Shown: positions 1-14,399 of the stretch, piece by piece | Layout of the letters: each line of letters opens with the position of its first letter | How positions within the stretch are numbered: position 1 is the stretch's first letter | From: Enterobacteriaceae bacterium LSJC7 | GTDB taxonomy: Bacteria; Pseudomonadota; Gammaproteobacteria; Enterobacterales; Enterobacteriaceae | Direction: 5' to 3' | Assembly: GCA_000302695.1 (NCBI GenBank) | Contig: AMFN01000003.1 | Span: 372,001-436,000 of the forward strand | DNA: 64,000 bases | Notes under the pieces: generated by a model | Databases searched by the model: none | The model's input: the letters and a program-made list of their open reading frames with translations, nothing else | Told to the model about the DNA's origin: nothing | Made by a program: the position numbers and the translations under genes

Positions 1-668
1 CCACCCTCGCCGGTAAACTGTGCCAGCGCGCCATCAGCGAGATACGCGAGCAAACCGGCAAGGGCGACTACCAGTTTATTGCTGTACGCCTGCCCTACGG
101 CAACCAGGCCGACGAGCAGGACTGCCAGGACGCGCTGGCGTTTATTGAGCCAGACCGCGTGCTGACGGTAAACATTAAAGGTGCCGTGCTCGCCAGCGAA
201 CAGGCGCTGCGCGAGGCCGGCATTGAACTGAGTGATTTTGTGCGCGGCAACGAAAAAGCGCGCGAGCGGATGAAGGCCCAGTACAGCATCGCCGGTATGA
301 CCCACGGCGTGGTGGTTGGCACCGATCATGCTGCTGAGGCACTGACTGGCTTTTTCACCAAATACGGCGACGGTGGCACTGACATCAACCCGCTGTTTCG
401 CCTGAACAAGCGCCAGGGCAAGCAACTGCTCAAGCATCTGGGCTGCCCGCAGCACCTTTATGACAAAGCCCCCACCGCCGACCTTGAGGATGACCGGCCT
501 TCCCTGCCAGATGAAGTGGCGCTTGGCGTCACCTATGAAGACATCGACAACTATCTGGAAGGGAAAGCGCTGGATGCCAAAACCAGCGCCATTATTGAAA
601 ACTGGTATCAGAAAACCGAGCATAAACGTCGCCCGCCGATCACGGTGTTTGACGATTTCTGGAAATAA
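1..668 (+). CDS. nadE: NH3-dependent NAD+ synthetase, C-terminal part (5' end outside window)
   Basis: Makes NAD+ from deamido-NAD+, ATP and ammonia, the last cytosolic step of NAD synthesis. The frame is already open at base 3 and runs about 222 codons to a stop. The sequence follows E. coli NadE almost residue for residue, including [11 protein letters not shown], the [17 protein letters not shown] segment that helps form the deamido-NAD site, and the C-terminal [14 protein letters not shown]. The SGGxDS ATP-binding loop and roughly the first 50 residues lie outside the window. A clear terminator follows the stop. Identification is certain; only completeness is unknown. Confidence 0.98.
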   Translation, partial: TLAGKLCQRAISEIREQTGKGDYQFIAVRLPYGNQADEQDCQDALAFIEPDRVLTVNIKGAVLASEQALREAGIELSDFVRGNEKARERMKAQYSIAGMTHGVVVGTDHAAEALTGFFTKYGDGGTDINPLFRLNKRQGKQLLKHLGCPQHLYDKAPTADLEDDRPSLPDEVALGVTYEDIDNYLEGKALDAKTSAIIENWYQKTEHKRRPPITVFDDFWK

Positions 669-688
669 GCCCCTGCTTTCGGGCACTG

Positions 689-713
689 GCCCTGCCTTGT
701 GCAGGGCATTTTT
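689..713 (+). terminator. Rho-independent terminator of nadE
   Basis: A perfect 7-bp stem (GCCCTGC / GCAGGGC) with a 5-base loop is followed by ATTTTTA. It lies 20 bases after the nadE stop and before yddG, which also argues against a yddG start upstream of base 732. Confidence 0.85.
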
Positions 714-731
714 ATCTTACGAAAAACGCTT

Positions 732-1622
732 ATGCACTCAACAACCTCGCGTGCCACACTGCTCGGGCTGGTCGCCATTCTTTTGTGGAGTACCTCCGTT
801 GGCCTGTTTCGAAGCCTGTCGGAGTATTTCGGGCCGCTGGGTAGCCCGGCGCTCATTTACACGCTTAGTGCCATTCTGTTATGCCTGACGCAGGGCCTGC
901 CGCGTCCGACTTCACTGCCGCGCCGCTACTTGCTTATCGGCGGGACGATGTTTGTCGGCTATGAAATCTGCCTTGCACTGTCCATCGGACTTGCGCACGA
1001 TCGCGCCCAGTCTCTGGAGCTTGGCATGATTAACTATTTATGGCCGTGCCTGACGGTGGCGCTGGCAACGGTAATTAACGGGCAGCGTGCGGCATGGTGG
1101 CTGTGGCCGGGCCTGTTGCTTGCCCTTGGTGGCGTGATGCAGGTGCTACGTGGCGACGGCAACGGGTCGCTGATGCAAATGTGGGGCAACATTCTGAGTA
1201 ACCCTCTGGCCTACGGGCTGGCTTTTTGCGCGGCGGTCATCTGGGCGCTGTACTGCAATCTGACAAAACGCTGGGGCGGCGGCAAGAATGCCGTACCGCT
1301 GTTTTTTTGCGCCACGGCGCTGGTGCTGTGGGGACAATTCGCACTGGCCGACACCGCCCCGCTGCACTTCACGTTACTATCCGTGCTACAGCTTCTCTTT
1401 ATGGGGGGCTCTACCGCCCTTGCCTACACCGCCTGGAATCACGGCATTCAGCATGGCAACATGACGCTACTGGCAACCGCCTCTTACTTCACCCCGGTTT
1501 TCTCTGCCCTTCTCGCCAGCCTGTGGCTGGGGCTAACGCCTGGCTGGTCGTTCTGGCAGGGGGTAACGATGGTGGTCGCAGGCTCGCTCCTGTGCTGGCT
1601 TGCTATTCGCCGCTACGGATAA
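732..1622 (+). CDS. yddG: Aromatic amino acid exporter, DMT family (YddG-like)
   Basis: Inner-membrane exporter of the drug/metabolite transporter superfamily with about ten predicted membrane segments and two EamA repeats. It shares with E. coli YddG the N-terminal GLVAILLWSTSVGL segment, the EICLALSIG and NYLWPCLT motifs in the first half, and YFTPVFSALLA plus the GSLLCWLA ending in the second. YddG exports aromatic amino acids and some toxic compounds; substrate here is inferred from that similarity. I chose the ATG giving MHSTTSRAT because the upstream in-frame ATG lies inside the nadE terminator. The ribosome-binding site is weak. In E. coli yddG is not next to nadE, so the position is specific to this lineage. 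Confidence 0.88.
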   Translation: MHSTTSRATLLGLVAILLWSTSVGLFRSLSEYFGPLGSPALIYTLSAILLCLTQGLPRPTSLPRRYLLIGGTMFVGYEICLALSIGLAHDRAQSLELGMINYLWPCLTVALATVINGQRAAWWLWPGLLLALGGVMQVLRGDGNGSLMQMWGNILSNPLAYGLAFCAAVIWALYCNLTKRWGGGKNAVPLFFCATALVLWGQFALADTAPLHFTLLSVLQLLFMGGSTALAYTAWNHGIQHGNMTLLATASYFTPVFSALLASLWLGLTPGWSFWQGVTMVVAGSLLCWLAIRRYG

Positions 1623-1660
1623 AAACGCGTCAGTCCAGACAGCACCGACAATGACACAAA

Positions 1661-1719
1661 AGAAAACCGCCGGTCATGCCCACTGTATAGCGCAGTGTGG
1701 GCATGACCGGCGGTCTTGA
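1661..1719. terminator. Strong bidirectional terminator between yddG and spy
   Basis: A 17-bp perfect inverted repeat (arms 1667-1683 and 1697-1713) is flanked on the left by AAAA, which gives a TTTTCTTTT tract when read leftwards from spy, and on the right by TCTT. It probably ends the convergent spy and yddG transcripts. Confidence 0.8.
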
Positions 1720-1756
1720 ATTGCGTTAGCGGTTCAGGCTAGGCCTGAGTCAGACA

Positions 1757-2239
1757 TTATTCAGCAGCAGGCTGCTTCATACCCGGGCCACGCGGCTCTT
1801 TAGGCTGTTTTTCCATGTTCGCCACGTACTGTTTTTTCTGTTCCGGGGTCAGAATGTTGTAAATCTTGTTCTGGGTTTCCATCATAGAAAGCATGCGGGC
1901 TTTATGGTCTGCGGCACCTTTGTCAACCAGCGCCTGCGCTTTCGCGCTGTCGAAGCTGTCGCTGGCAATCACATCCTGCATGGCTTTGCGGTCATCCAGA
2001 GACGGACGCGGCATCTTCTCGCGCTCGGCCTTCATGATATCGCGCACCTGCTGTTTCTGTGCATCAGTCAGGTTCAGATTTTTAAACATCATCATCATCT
2101 GCGGGCCACGTGGACCTTTATGCGGATGGGATTTGGCGGCATCTTCTTTCACCGGTGCGGTCGTGTCAGCGGCGTGAGCCAGATTTGCAGCGCCCAGAGC
2201 CAGAGTGGAAGCGACAACAAGTGCAGTTAATTTACGCAT
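1757..2239 (-). CDS. spy: Periplasmic chaperone Spy
   Basis: ATP-independent periplasmic chaperone that binds unfolding proteins under envelope stress. The signal peptide (residues 1-23, ending AHA) is nearly identical to that of E. coli Spy. The mature part has the paired LTxxQ signatures (LTDAQKQQ and LTPEQKKQ) and the METQNKIYNI helix of the cradle-shaped dimer. At 160 residues it matches the family length. The first part of the mature protein (TTAPVKEDAAKSHPHKGPRG) differs from E. coli but keeps the same disordered, His/Lys/Gly-rich character. SD AAGGATAAG precedes the start. In E. coli spy is controlled by CpxAR and BaeSR; I could not place those boxes confidently here. Confidence 0.97.
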   Translation of the reverse strand: MRKLTALVVASTLALGAANLAHAADTTAPVKEDAAKSHPHKGPRGPQMMMMFKNLNLTDAQKQQVRDIMKAEREKMPRPSLDDRKAMQDVIASDSFDSAKAQALVDKGAADHKARMLSMMETQNKIYNILTPEQKKQYVANMEKQPKEPRGPGMKQPAAE

Positions 2240-2593
2240 AGTATCTTATCCTTTTTCAGTTAATCCGCGACTCGGTTCATCGCGTTGACGGAAATGAGTT
2301 TACGGGGCCAGGAGTCAAGTAATTATAGCCGCAGTAAAACAATGAAAGCATAAAAAACAAAAAACCGGCAATTATGGAGGAAATAAGAAGAGATAAAGAA
2401 GGTTTGAAAATTAAATTAATATCTGGCTGATTAACAAGAAATTATGGAGAAATACTATAACAGCTGCAGAATAAAATAAAGCTGCACACCTGGAATTATC
2501 CGAATAAATTCCTACAGGAAGAAAAATATTTCTCTGGCACAGCGAAGCGCCATGAAAATAGCTGTAACCGCGTCAAAAACAGACGGTGGGAAT
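2240..2593. other. A+T-rich intergenic region, spy promoter side
   Basis: A 354-base stretch between the divergent start of spy and the end of astE. It must hold the spy promoter in its left part. The right part (about 2340-2560) is very A+T-rich and contains no open frame or hairpin that I can support. No obvious terminator follows astE. Confidence 0.6.
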
Positions 2594-3552
2594 TTACATC
2601 TCGACTAACATCAACCCCGCACGTAACCCTGTTGCCACCGAAGCGTTGGGAAACAGCACATACTCACGCAGGTGCTGTACTTCGTAACGAATCTCTGCGT
2701 CCTGCGCCAGTAGCGCGCCGCGTGGGAAAGCGGTGAAATTGCGCACCTGTGCTGGCATATGCAACACAAAGTCATTACTTAACTTCGTCAGTTGCTGTGC
2801 CACCTGATAGCGGCGCGGCGGCGGTGCGCTCGCGGTCGGTTTGTCGCTAAGCAGCGCGCGCAGCGCCTCAGCGGTAATAGCAAACTGTGATAAATCGTTA
2901 TCCCCAAACGCCAGCGCTTTACCCAACTCCAGCGTACAACTGAGCGCACCGGCCTGCTCGCTACTGAAGTGGGTAAACGTGCCGCCTGGCGCCTTGTGAA
3001 ACACCAGCGCCTGTAATCCGGCATCCCCCAGCCAGCGCAAAAAATCGCGGTCCCACTCTCCCTTCCGCGCAGGCAGCACGCCAAAGCGCGGGTAGTACGA
3101 TTCACGCAGCGCCGTATGCATATCCAGATGCCAGCGCCGCGCCTCCTGTCCTGCATCAAAAAACCTCAGCACCGCCTGTTCCAGGCGCGCTGCACGCTGC
3201 GTTTCACCGTTGTCTGGCACACCGCGCCAGCGCCCACTAAACAGCCGGTTCATGTCGTTCTCCACATAGCGGCAGGCGCCGCGCAGGGCGGTCGGGTTAC
3301 CCAGTACCACCAGCAGTCGCCAGCGCAGCGGGATCTCGCCCTGGGTCAGTGCCTCAAGGAGCGCAGACAGCATCTCCACCGGCGCGGTTTCATTACCATG
3401 AATGCCCGCGCTGAGCACCAGCGCACCGCAAACCGGCTCTTGCGGCGTCACAGACAACACGCCGTTGTCGAGCCAGCGCCAGCGCAGCCCGGCGCACTCG
3501 CCGGTCATACTGGCAGGCGTTTCGCCCGCCAGCGTTTGCTGTAAAAAGTCTC

Positions 3553-3556
<4 letters not shown>
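2594..3556 (-). CDS. astE: Succinylglutamate desuccinylase
   Basis: Last step of the ammonia-producing arginine succinyltransferase pathway: N-succinylglutamate is split into glutamate and succinate. Zinc-dependent amidohydrolase of the AstE/AspA family. The metal ligands are visible as His53 and Glu56 in GIHGNETAP and His147 in WHLDMHTAL, at the same positions as in E. coli. Length (320 residues) is standard. It is the last gene of the operon and its start overlaps the astB stop by four bases (ATGA), implying translational coupling. Confidence 0.97.
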
Positions 3557-8619
<5,063 letters not shown>

Positions 8620-8676
8620 TTAATTTATGGTGAATGACAAGTTAAATAAATGCGTTAACTTACTGTGACTGTAGTT

Positions 8677-8692
8677 TGCAGCGTTCATGCCA
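8677..8692 (-). promoter_or_regulatory. Sigma54 (RpoN) promoter of the ast operon
   Basis: On the minus strand the sequence reads TGGCATGAACGCTGCA: the -24 GG and -12 GC dinucleotides are exactly ten bases apart and the flanks fit TGGCAyrNNNNttGCw closely. It lies about 75 bases upstream of the astC ATG. In E. coli astC is transcribed by sigma54 with NtrC during nitrogen limitation, so position and function agree. Confidence 0.82.
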
Positions 8693-8892
8693 GCCAGGGG
8701 GCGATATTGCATAAAATGGTTGGCATAACGGAATATCAATAAGTTAAGCGCAGCGATTATTCACACCAATCGCATAAAAAGTGCATAAAATTGAGATAAA
8801 GCGCCTTTCGCAGCATGAAGAAAAGAAAAGTTATTCATTTGCGGAATATCATTCTGGAATTGTGATCGGCAATAACATTTACATGTGTTATT

Positions 8893-8928
8893 TGCGCCAC
8901 TTACGTGCAAAGCGCGCTGATATTGTGC
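8893..8928 (-). promoter_or_regulatory. Candidate tandem NtrC binding sites upstream of ast
   Basis: Two imperfect dyads resemble the NtrC consensus (TGCACCA-N3-TGGTGCA): TGCGCCACTTACGTGCA at 8893-8909 and GCGCTGATATTGTGC at 8914-8928. Their centres are about 20 bases (two helical turns) apart and about 210-240 bases upstream of the sigma54 promoter, a usual enhancer arrangement. The matches are partial, so this is an inference. Confidence 0.45.
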
Positions 8929-9051
8929 AGACATCGCTTCAATTACGTGCAGCAATTACAGTAACAGCCACAGGCTTCGCGCACCGGGAAGCACAGCGCG
9001 GGGTTTTCTGCTACCATCCTGCCACTATTCACCTTGCACAGTGTCGCGACT

Positions 9052-9858
9052 ATGAAATTCGTCTCTTTTAATATCAACGGCCTGCGTGCCCGCCCCCATC
9101 AGCTGCACGCGCTTGTCGAGCAGCATCAGCCTGATGTGATTGGGCTTCAGGAAACTAAAGTTCACGACGATATGTTCCCGCTTGAGGACGTGGCAAAGCT
9201 CGGTTACAACGTGTTTTACCACGGACAGAAAGGTCACTACGGCGTCGCACTGCTGACCAAAGCCACGCCGGTATCAGTGCGCCGCGGCTTTCCGGGCGAC
9301 GGTGAAGACGCCCAGCGCCGCATCATCATGGCCGAAATTCCCTCATCGCTGGGTAATATCACCGTTATTAACGGCTATTTTCCGCAGGGTGAAAGCCGCG
9401 ACCATCCGCTTAAATTCCCCGCCAAAGCGAAATTTTACCAGGACTTGCAGAGCTACCTCAGCAACGAACTGAAACCGGAAAATCCGGTGCTTATCATGGG
9501 TGATATGAATATCAGCGCCACTGACAACGACATTGGCATTGGTGAAGAGAACCGCAAACGCTGGCTGCGTACCGGTAAATGCTCGTTCCTGCCGGAAGAG
9601 CGCGAATGGATGGACCGTCTGATGGGCTGGGGACTGGTTGACACTTTCCGCGCCGCCCACCCGGACACCCAGGACAAATTCTCGTGGTTTGATTACCGCT
9701 CTAAAGGCTTTGATGATAACCGCGGTCTGCGCATCGACCTGCTGCTGGCAAGCCAACCGCTGGCGGCGCGTTGTATTGATACCGGCATCGACTACCAGCT
9801 GCGCGCGATGGAAAAACCCTCTGACCATGCGCCAATATGGGCAACCTTTGACATCTGA
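9052..9858 (+). CDS. xthA: Exodeoxyribonuclease III
   Basis: Base-excision-repair nuclease: AP endonuclease, 3'-5' exonuclease on duplex DNA and 3'-phosphatase. Member of the Mg-dependent endonuclease/exonuclease/phosphatase family. Catalytic residues are visible: Glu34 in [10 protein letters not shown], Asp/Asn in GDMNIS, Asp in RIDLLLAS and the final SDHAP histidine. I start at [10 protein letters not shown] (268 residues, exactly the E. coli length); an upstream in-frame ATG would add six non-conserved residues. It is read divergently from the ast operon, so the intervening 450 bases carry both promoters. Confidence 0.97.
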   Translation: MKFVSFNINGLRARPHQLHALVEQHQPDVIGLQETKVHDDMFPLEDVAKLGYNVFYHGQKGHYGVALLTKATPVSVRRGFPGDGEDAQRRIIMAEIPSSLGNITVINGYFPQGESRDHPLKFPAKAKFYQDLQSYLSNELKPENPVLIMGDMNISATDNDIGIGEENRKRWLRTGKCSFLPEEREWMDRLMGWGLVDTFRAAHPDTQDKFSWFDYRSKGFDDNRGLRIDLLLASQPLAARCIDTGIDYQLRAMEKPSDHAPIWATFDI

Positions 9859-9865
9859 CCCCACA

Positions 9866-9888
9866 GCGCCCCGCCCGGGGCGCTTGCT
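9866..9888 (+). terminator. GC-rich hairpin after xthA
   Basis: Perfect 7-bp stem GCGCCCC / GGGGCGC with a 4-base loop follows the xthA stop and is trailed only by TTGCTT. Probably a leaky terminator or 3'-end stabiliser, since nudG begins just 12 bases later. Confidence 0.5.
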
Positions 9889-9900
9889 TCAGAGTAACCG

Positions 9901-10299
9901 ATGAAAACGCTTGATGTGGTAGCCGCCATTATTGAACAGCATGGCCAAATTTTATTGGCACAGCGCCCGGCTTGCGGCGATCAGCCCGGGCTGTGGGAAT
10001 TTCCTGGCGGGAAAGTAGAGCCCGGCGAAACCCAGACCCAGGCGCTGGCGCGTGAGCTGGAAGAGGAATTAGGCATATTCGCCACCGTCGGGGAGTATGT
10101 CGCAAGCCATCAGCGGGAAGTCAGCGGGCGGTTGATACATCTGCATGCCTGGCACGTGACGCATTTCCGTGGCGATATGCGCGCCTTAAGCCACAGCCAG
10201 CTGGTATGGTGCCCGCCCACGCAGGCATTTGACCGGGAGCTGGCACCTGCGGATGTGCCGCTGCTTGAGGCTTTTATGGCGTTATACGTTGCCAGATAA
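9901..10299 (+). CDS. nudG: CTP pyrophosphohydrolase (Nudix)
   Basis: Nudix hydrolase that removes oxidised or modified pyrimidine nucleotides such as 5-hydroxy-CTP. The Nudix box is complete, starting GGKVEPGE and ending RELEEELGI, within a 132-residue protein of normal length (E. coli NudG is 135). It lies 42 bases downstream of xthA in the same direction, a sensible pairing of nucleotide-pool sanitation with base-excision repair. Its 3' end overlaps the convergent ynjH by 26 bases. Confidence 0.93.
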   Translation: MKTLDVVAAIIEQHGQILLAQRPACGDQPGLWEFPGGKVEPGETQTQALARELEEELGIFATVGEYVASHQREVSGRLIHLHAWHVTHFRGDMRALSHSQLVWCPPTQAFDRELAPADVPLLEAFMALYVAR

Positions 10300-10555
10300 G
10301 CGGGTTGGTGCCAGTGGTGCCGGCCTCACGCTGGCACTGAAGCAAATTGCCTTCAATGTTAATAATGGCCCCTTCGCTATAGCTGCTATTGTCATAAATG
10401 CAGCAGCGCTGACAGGACAACGGCTTTTGGCGGCTTTGGGTGAAAATCTCCTGCGGTACATCCACCTTCACCTGCGGCCCGCGCTGCGCCGCAGCAGGCA
10501 ATGTGCTCAGTAACGCCAGCGCAGCCGCCAGAAAATATTTTTTCATCTTATTCAT
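10274..10555 (-). CDS. ynjH: Small exported protein, DUF1496 family (YnjH)
   Basis: Short secreted protein with a clear signal peptide (MNKMKKYFLAAALALLSTLPAAAQ) and a compact mature part carrying CQRCCIYDNSSYSEGA and LLQCQRE, the cysteine-rich signature of the DUF1496/YnjH family. Function is unknown; the cysteines suggest disulfides in the periplasm. The ATG giving MNKMKKY is chosen; a second ATG three codons later is equally possible. Located between nudG and gdhA, as in E. coli, and convergent with nudG. Confidence 0.8.
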   Translation of the reverse strand: MNKMKKYFLAAALALLSTLPAAAQRGPQVKVDVPQEIFTQSRQKPLSCQRCCIYDNSSYSEGAIINIEGNLLQCQREAGTTGTNPLIWQRITP

Positions 10556-10860
10556 ATTCGCAATTATCCGAATTGTCATTTGACTGATGTTAACGGGCGA
10601 CAAAAATGACGTAAAAAAATAACCGCTCCGCTGCGGGCTGTCAGGATATTTTAATAAAATCGGGCAGCATAATAAGTCAATATTACTAATGATAATGGCG
10701 CATTGCCTTCATGAAAATAACGCATCCTCATCATGCTGGTACACAATAGCGCATTACCGTGCGCCAACGCCTTCCCGCCTGATCCCCTGCCTAATCGATA
10801 AAGCAACCTGATAATCACGCTACGGTCACAACATTCAGTTAAAAACAGACAGTTAAGCGA

Positions 10861-10881
10861 TATCGATACAATGCATCGATA
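10861..10881. promoter_or_regulatory. Palindrome, possible operator upstream of gdhA
   Basis: TATCGAT - 7 bases - ATCGATA, a perfect inverted repeat of operator size about 120 bases upstream of the probable gdhA -35. I do not recognise the protein that would bind it. Confidence 0.35.
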
Positions 10882-10995
10882 ATAATCAGCTCTTTCTTAA
10901 TCAAGAATAAACATAACCTTTATTAATCAGCACAGCAGGCAGAACAACATATTTTAATAACTCGCTGAGTGCTGGCTGGAGGTGAACATTTCGAC

Positions 10996-11026
10996 TTGCC
11001 GAAACAACCCCTCCTGGTGTTATAGT
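10996..11026 (+). promoter_or_regulatory. Probable gdhA promoter
   Basis: TTGCCG (-35-like) and TTATAG/TATAGT (-10-like) separated by 18-19 bases, about 65 bases upstream of the gdhA ATG. The -10 is good; the spacing is slightly long. Confidence 0.45.
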
Positions 11027-11092
11027 CAGAAAATAATCAAATTTACATCACAACCTTCTTCTTAATTTTGACGCTATGGACAGGAGTCTTCA

Positions 11093-12445
11093 ATGACACA
11101 ACAGCCCACTCTTGAGCAGTTCCTTACCCGTGCCTTGCAGCGCGATCCGCACCAGCCTGAATTCGCCCAGGCGGTGCGGGAAGTGATGGTTTCACTGTGG
11201 CCTTTTCTGGAGCGCAACCCGCGCTATTTCAACAATGCGCTACTGGAGCGCCTGGTTGAACCAGAGCGCGTGATTCAGTTTCGTGTCACCTGGCTTAACG
11301 ACAGGAACGAAGTGCAGGTCAACCGCGCCTGGCGCGTACAGTACAACTCTGCCATCGGCCCGTACAAAGGCGGCATGCGCTTTCACCCCACGGTGAATCT
11401 GTCCATTCTGAAGTTCCTGGGCTTTGAGCAGACGTTCAAAAACGCACTGACCACCCTGCCAATGGGCGGCGGCAAAGGCGGTAGCGACTTCGATCCTAAA
11501 GGTAAGAGCGACGGCGAAATCATGCGTTTTTGCCAGGCGTTGATGAGTGAGCTGTGGCGCCACCTGGGGGCGAACACCGACGTGCCGGCAGGTGATATCG
11601 GCGTTGGCGCACGCGAAGTGGGCTATATGGCAGGCATGATGCGCAAACTGAGCAACAGCAACGAATGCGTGTTCACCGGTAAAGGCCTGAGCTTCGGCGG
11701 TAGCCTGATTCGCCCGGAAGCCACTGGCTATGGCCTGATTTACTTTGTTGACGCCATGCTGCGCCAGCACGCCATGGCGCTGGAAGGCATGCGTGTCTCA
11801 GTCTCTGGTGCGGGCAACGTGGCTCAGTACGCTATCGAAAAAGCCATGAGCAAAGGTGCACGCGTGATTACCGCTTCTGACTCCGGCGGCACCGTGGTTG
11901 ACGAAGCAGGCTTTACGCCAGAGAAGCTGGCACGCCTGATGGAAATCAAGTCCAGCCACAATGGTCGCCTTGTCGATTACGCACGTGAGTTCAATTTGCA
12001 GTGGCTGGAAGGTGAGAAGCCGTGGAATGTGCCAGTGGATATCGCGCTGCCGTGTGCAACGCAAAACGAACTGGATCTGGAAGACGCGCAGCAGCTGATT
12101 GCCAATGGTGTGCGTCTGGTGGCCGAAGGTGCCAACATGCCAACCACGCTCTGCGCAACCGAACTGCTGCTGGAAGCCAACGTGCTGTTCGGGCCGGGTA
12201 AAGCCGCTAACGCGGGCGGGGTTGCCACCTCCGGGCTGGAGATGGCGCAGAACGCCGCACGGTTAAGCTGGACTTGCGAAGAAGTGGACGCGCGTTTGCA
12301 CGCCATTATGGAGCGTATTCACGCCGACTGCGTGACTCACGGTGCCAGCGACGATGGCAAAACGCCGGTTAACTATGTGCGCGGTGCCAACATCGCGGGC
12401 TTTGTGAAAGTGGCCGACGCTATGACGGCCCAGGGCGTGATTTAA
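11093..12445 (+). CDS. gdhA: NADP-specific glutamate dehydrogenase
   Basis: Assimilates ammonia by reductive amination of 2-oxoglutarate with NADPH in the cytosol. The catalytic-lysine region PMGGGKGGSDFDPKGKSDGE is present, followed by the NADP-binding Rossmann motif (VSGAGNVAQYAIEK) and NAGGVATSGLEMAQNA near the end. 450 residues, three more than E. coli. A strong AGGAG precedes the ATG at good spacing. Stands alone as a unit, facing topB convergently with only three bases between stops and no separate terminator visible. Confidence 0.98.
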   Translation: MTQQPTLEQFLTRALQRDPHQPEFAQAVREVMVSLWPFLERNPRYFNNALLERLVEPERVIQFRVTWLNDRNEVQVNRAWRVQYNSAIGPYKGGMRFHPTVNLSILKFLGFEQTFKNALTTLPMGGGKGGSDFDPKGKSDGEIMRFCQALMSELWRHLGANTDVPAGDIGVGAREVGYMAGMMRKLSNSNECVFTGKGLSFGGSLIRPEATGYGLIYFVDAMLRQHAMALEGMRVSVSGAGNVAQYAIEKAMSKGARVITASDSGGTVVDEAGFTPEKLARLMEIKSSHNGRLVDYAREFNLQWLEGEKPWNVPVDIALPCATQNELDLEDAQQLIANGVRLVAEGANMPTTLCATELLLEANVLFGPGKAANAGGVATSGLEMAQNAARLSWTCEEVDARLHAIMERIHADCVTHGASDDGKTPVNYVRGANIAGFVKVADAMTAQGVI

Positions 12446-12448
12446 CCG

Positions 12449-14395
12449 CTATAGTGCGGGCGCTGGCTCTGTGCCGCTACGGCGCGGGCCGCGCCCTTTT
12501 CCTTTCCCACCACCGCGTTTCGCCTGCGGCGGCTGTTGGGCAACAATCCCACGAAACTGACGTACCGGGGCGCTGCGAGCCTGGGAAATCAAATCATGCA
12601 GCGTGTGCACCAGCGGCTGCATAAAGTCCTGGTAGCGACACTGCTTTTCACTGATTTGCGTGAGCACCGATTCCCAGTGCGCGGTCATATCCGGCCTGCC
12701 CGCCATCTCTGGCAATGCGTGGATAAGCGCTCGTCCGGCGTCGGTAGAATGGATGTAGCGCCCTTTTTTCACCAGAAAGGTGCGTTTAAACAGTAGTTCG
12801 ATGATCCCGGCTCGCGTGGCCTCGGTGCCAAGGCCGTCGGTGGCACGCAACACCTTTTTGAGATCTTTATCCTGCACAAAGCGCGCAATGCCCGTCATGG
12901 CCGACAGCAGCGTGGCGTCAGTAAAGTGGCGCGGCGGCTGGGTCTGGCGCTCCACCACTTCGCCCTTTTCACACAACAGTTCATCGCCCTTTGCCACCAC
13001 CGGCAGCGGCGTACCGTCGTTGTCTTCATCACGCTCTTTGGCACCCAGCAACGTGCGCCAGCCCGCTTCGGCCAGAAAACGCGCCTTCGCAATAAACTTC
13101 CCGCCAGCGATATCCAGATTGATGGTGCATTTGCGATACACCGCATCCGGGCAAAACTGCATCAGATACTGGCGGCCAATCAGCTCGTAGATATTGCGCT
13201 CATTCTCGGTGAGCTTCACGGAGCTACTACGCGCAGTCGGGATAATGGCGTGGTGAGCATCCACCTTTTTATCATCCCAGCAGCGGTTGCGCCGGTCCGG
13301 CTCCACCACCGGCTGCGGCAGTAAGCCGGGCGCATGCACGCTAATGGCGTTCATTACCGAATGACGACCGGCAAAATGCTCCTCGGGTAGATAGCGCGAG
13401 TCGGAACGGGGATAGGTAATCAGTTTGTGGGTTTCGTAGAGTTTCTGGCAGGTATCGAGCACCGTTTGCGCGCTCAGTCCAAAGCGCTTTGCCGCTTCAA
13501 TCTGCAAACTGGACAGTGAAAACGGCAGCGGTGCCGCCTCTGACTCGCGCTTGTCGGCGTACTCCGTGACCAGCGCAGGCTGACCGGTAATGCGCGAAAC
13601 CACATGTTCGGCGAGTGGGCGGTGCAGCAAGCGCCCTTCTTCATCCTGATACGGCTCGCAGGACTCGCTTGGCTGCCAGGTCGCCACAAAACGCTCATCG
13701 GCAGGCGTCACAATGTGCGCCTTCACGTCAAAGAAATCCTTCGGGATAAAGTTTTCAATCTCTTCATCCCGGCGCACCACCAGCCCCAGCACCGGCGTCT
13801 GCACCCGGCCTACGGAAAGTACTCCCTGGTAGCCCGCGTTGCGCCCCAGCAGCGTCCAGGCGCGGGTCATATTGATGCCGTATAGCCAGTCGGCGCGCGC
13901 ACGCGCCAGCGCTGATACACACAGCGGCACAAATTCGCTGTTGGCGCGCAGCCGTGAAATCGCCCGCTCTACCGCCTGCGGGTTGAGATCGTTAATCAGG
14001 CAGCGCTGCACCTGCTGGCGCTTTTCCGGTGCCAATCCCAGATAGTCCAGCACTTCGTCCACCAGCAACTGACCTTCACGGTCCGGGTCACCGGCGTGCA
14101 CCACTTCGCTTGCCTCAGCCAGCAGTTTTTTGATGACGTTAAGCTGTTTTGCCACCGACGGGCGAGGCTGTAGCCGCCATTTTTCCGGCACAATCGGTAA
14201 ATCAGCGAGGCTCCAGCGCGCGTAGCGGCTGTCATAGACATCCGGCTGCGCCTGCTCCAGCAGGTGACCCACGCACCAGGTCACTACCTGCCCGTTGCCG
14301 CACTCAATAAAGCCGTCACCACGACGGTGCGGCTTTGGCAGCACGTCAGCAATGGCGCGCCCGAGACTCGGTTTTTCCGCAATAAACAGCCGCAT
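12449..14395 (-). CDS. topB: DNA topoisomerase III
   Basis: Type IA topoisomerase that decatenates replication and recombination intermediates with RecQ. Toprim domain at the N-terminus (IAEKPS and the metal-binding GDPDREGQL), active-site tyrosine in [11 protein letters not shown]. The C-terminal tail is basic ([15 protein letters not shown]), as in homologues, but its sequence differs from E. coli. Start is the ATG giving [10 protein letters not shown], four bases after the selD stop, so the two genes are likely cotranscribed; an in-frame ATG 18 bases upstream overlaps selD. Confidence 0.97.
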   Translation of the reverse strand: MRLFIAEKPSLGRAIADVLPKPHRRGDGFIECGNGQVVTWCVGHLLEQAQPDVYDSRYARWSLADLPIVPEKWRLQPRPSVAKQLNVIKKLLAEASEVVHAGDPDREGQLLVDEVLDYLGLAPEKRQQVQRCLINDLNPQAVERAISRLRANSEFVPLCVSALARARADWLYGINMTRAWTLLGRNAGYQGVLSVGRVQTPVLGLVVRRDEEIENFIPKDFFDVKAHIVTPADERFVATWQPSESCEPYQDEEGRLLHRPLAEHVVSRITGQPALVTEYADKRESEAAPLPFSLSSLQIEAAKRFGLSAQTVLDTCQKLYETHKLITYPRSDSRYLPEEHFAGRHSVMNAISVHAPGLLPQPVVEPDRRNRCWDDKKVDAHHAIIPTARSSSVKLTENERNIYELIGRQYLMQFCPDAVYRKCTINLDIAGGKFIAKARFLAEAGWRTLLGAKERDEDNDGTPLPVVAKGDELLCEKGEVVERQTQPPRHFTDATLLSAMTGIARFVQDKDLKKVLRATDGLGTEATRAGIIELLFKRTFLVKKGRYIHSTDAGRALIHALPEMAGRPDMTAHWESVLTQISEKQCRYQDFMQPLVHTLHDLISQARSAPVRQFRGIVAQQPPQAKRGGGKGKGRGPRRSGTEPAPAL

Positions 14396-14399
14396 GTGC

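Larger units (their letters stand above)
10556..11092. other. Long intergenic region upstream of gdhA
   Basis: About 540 A+T-rich bases between the divergent ynjH and gdhA. It holds the ynjH promoter on the left, a 7-7-7 palindrome near 10861-10881 and a probable gdhA promoter near 11000-11026 (both annotated separately). No open frame of any persuasiveness is present. Confidence 0.6.
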
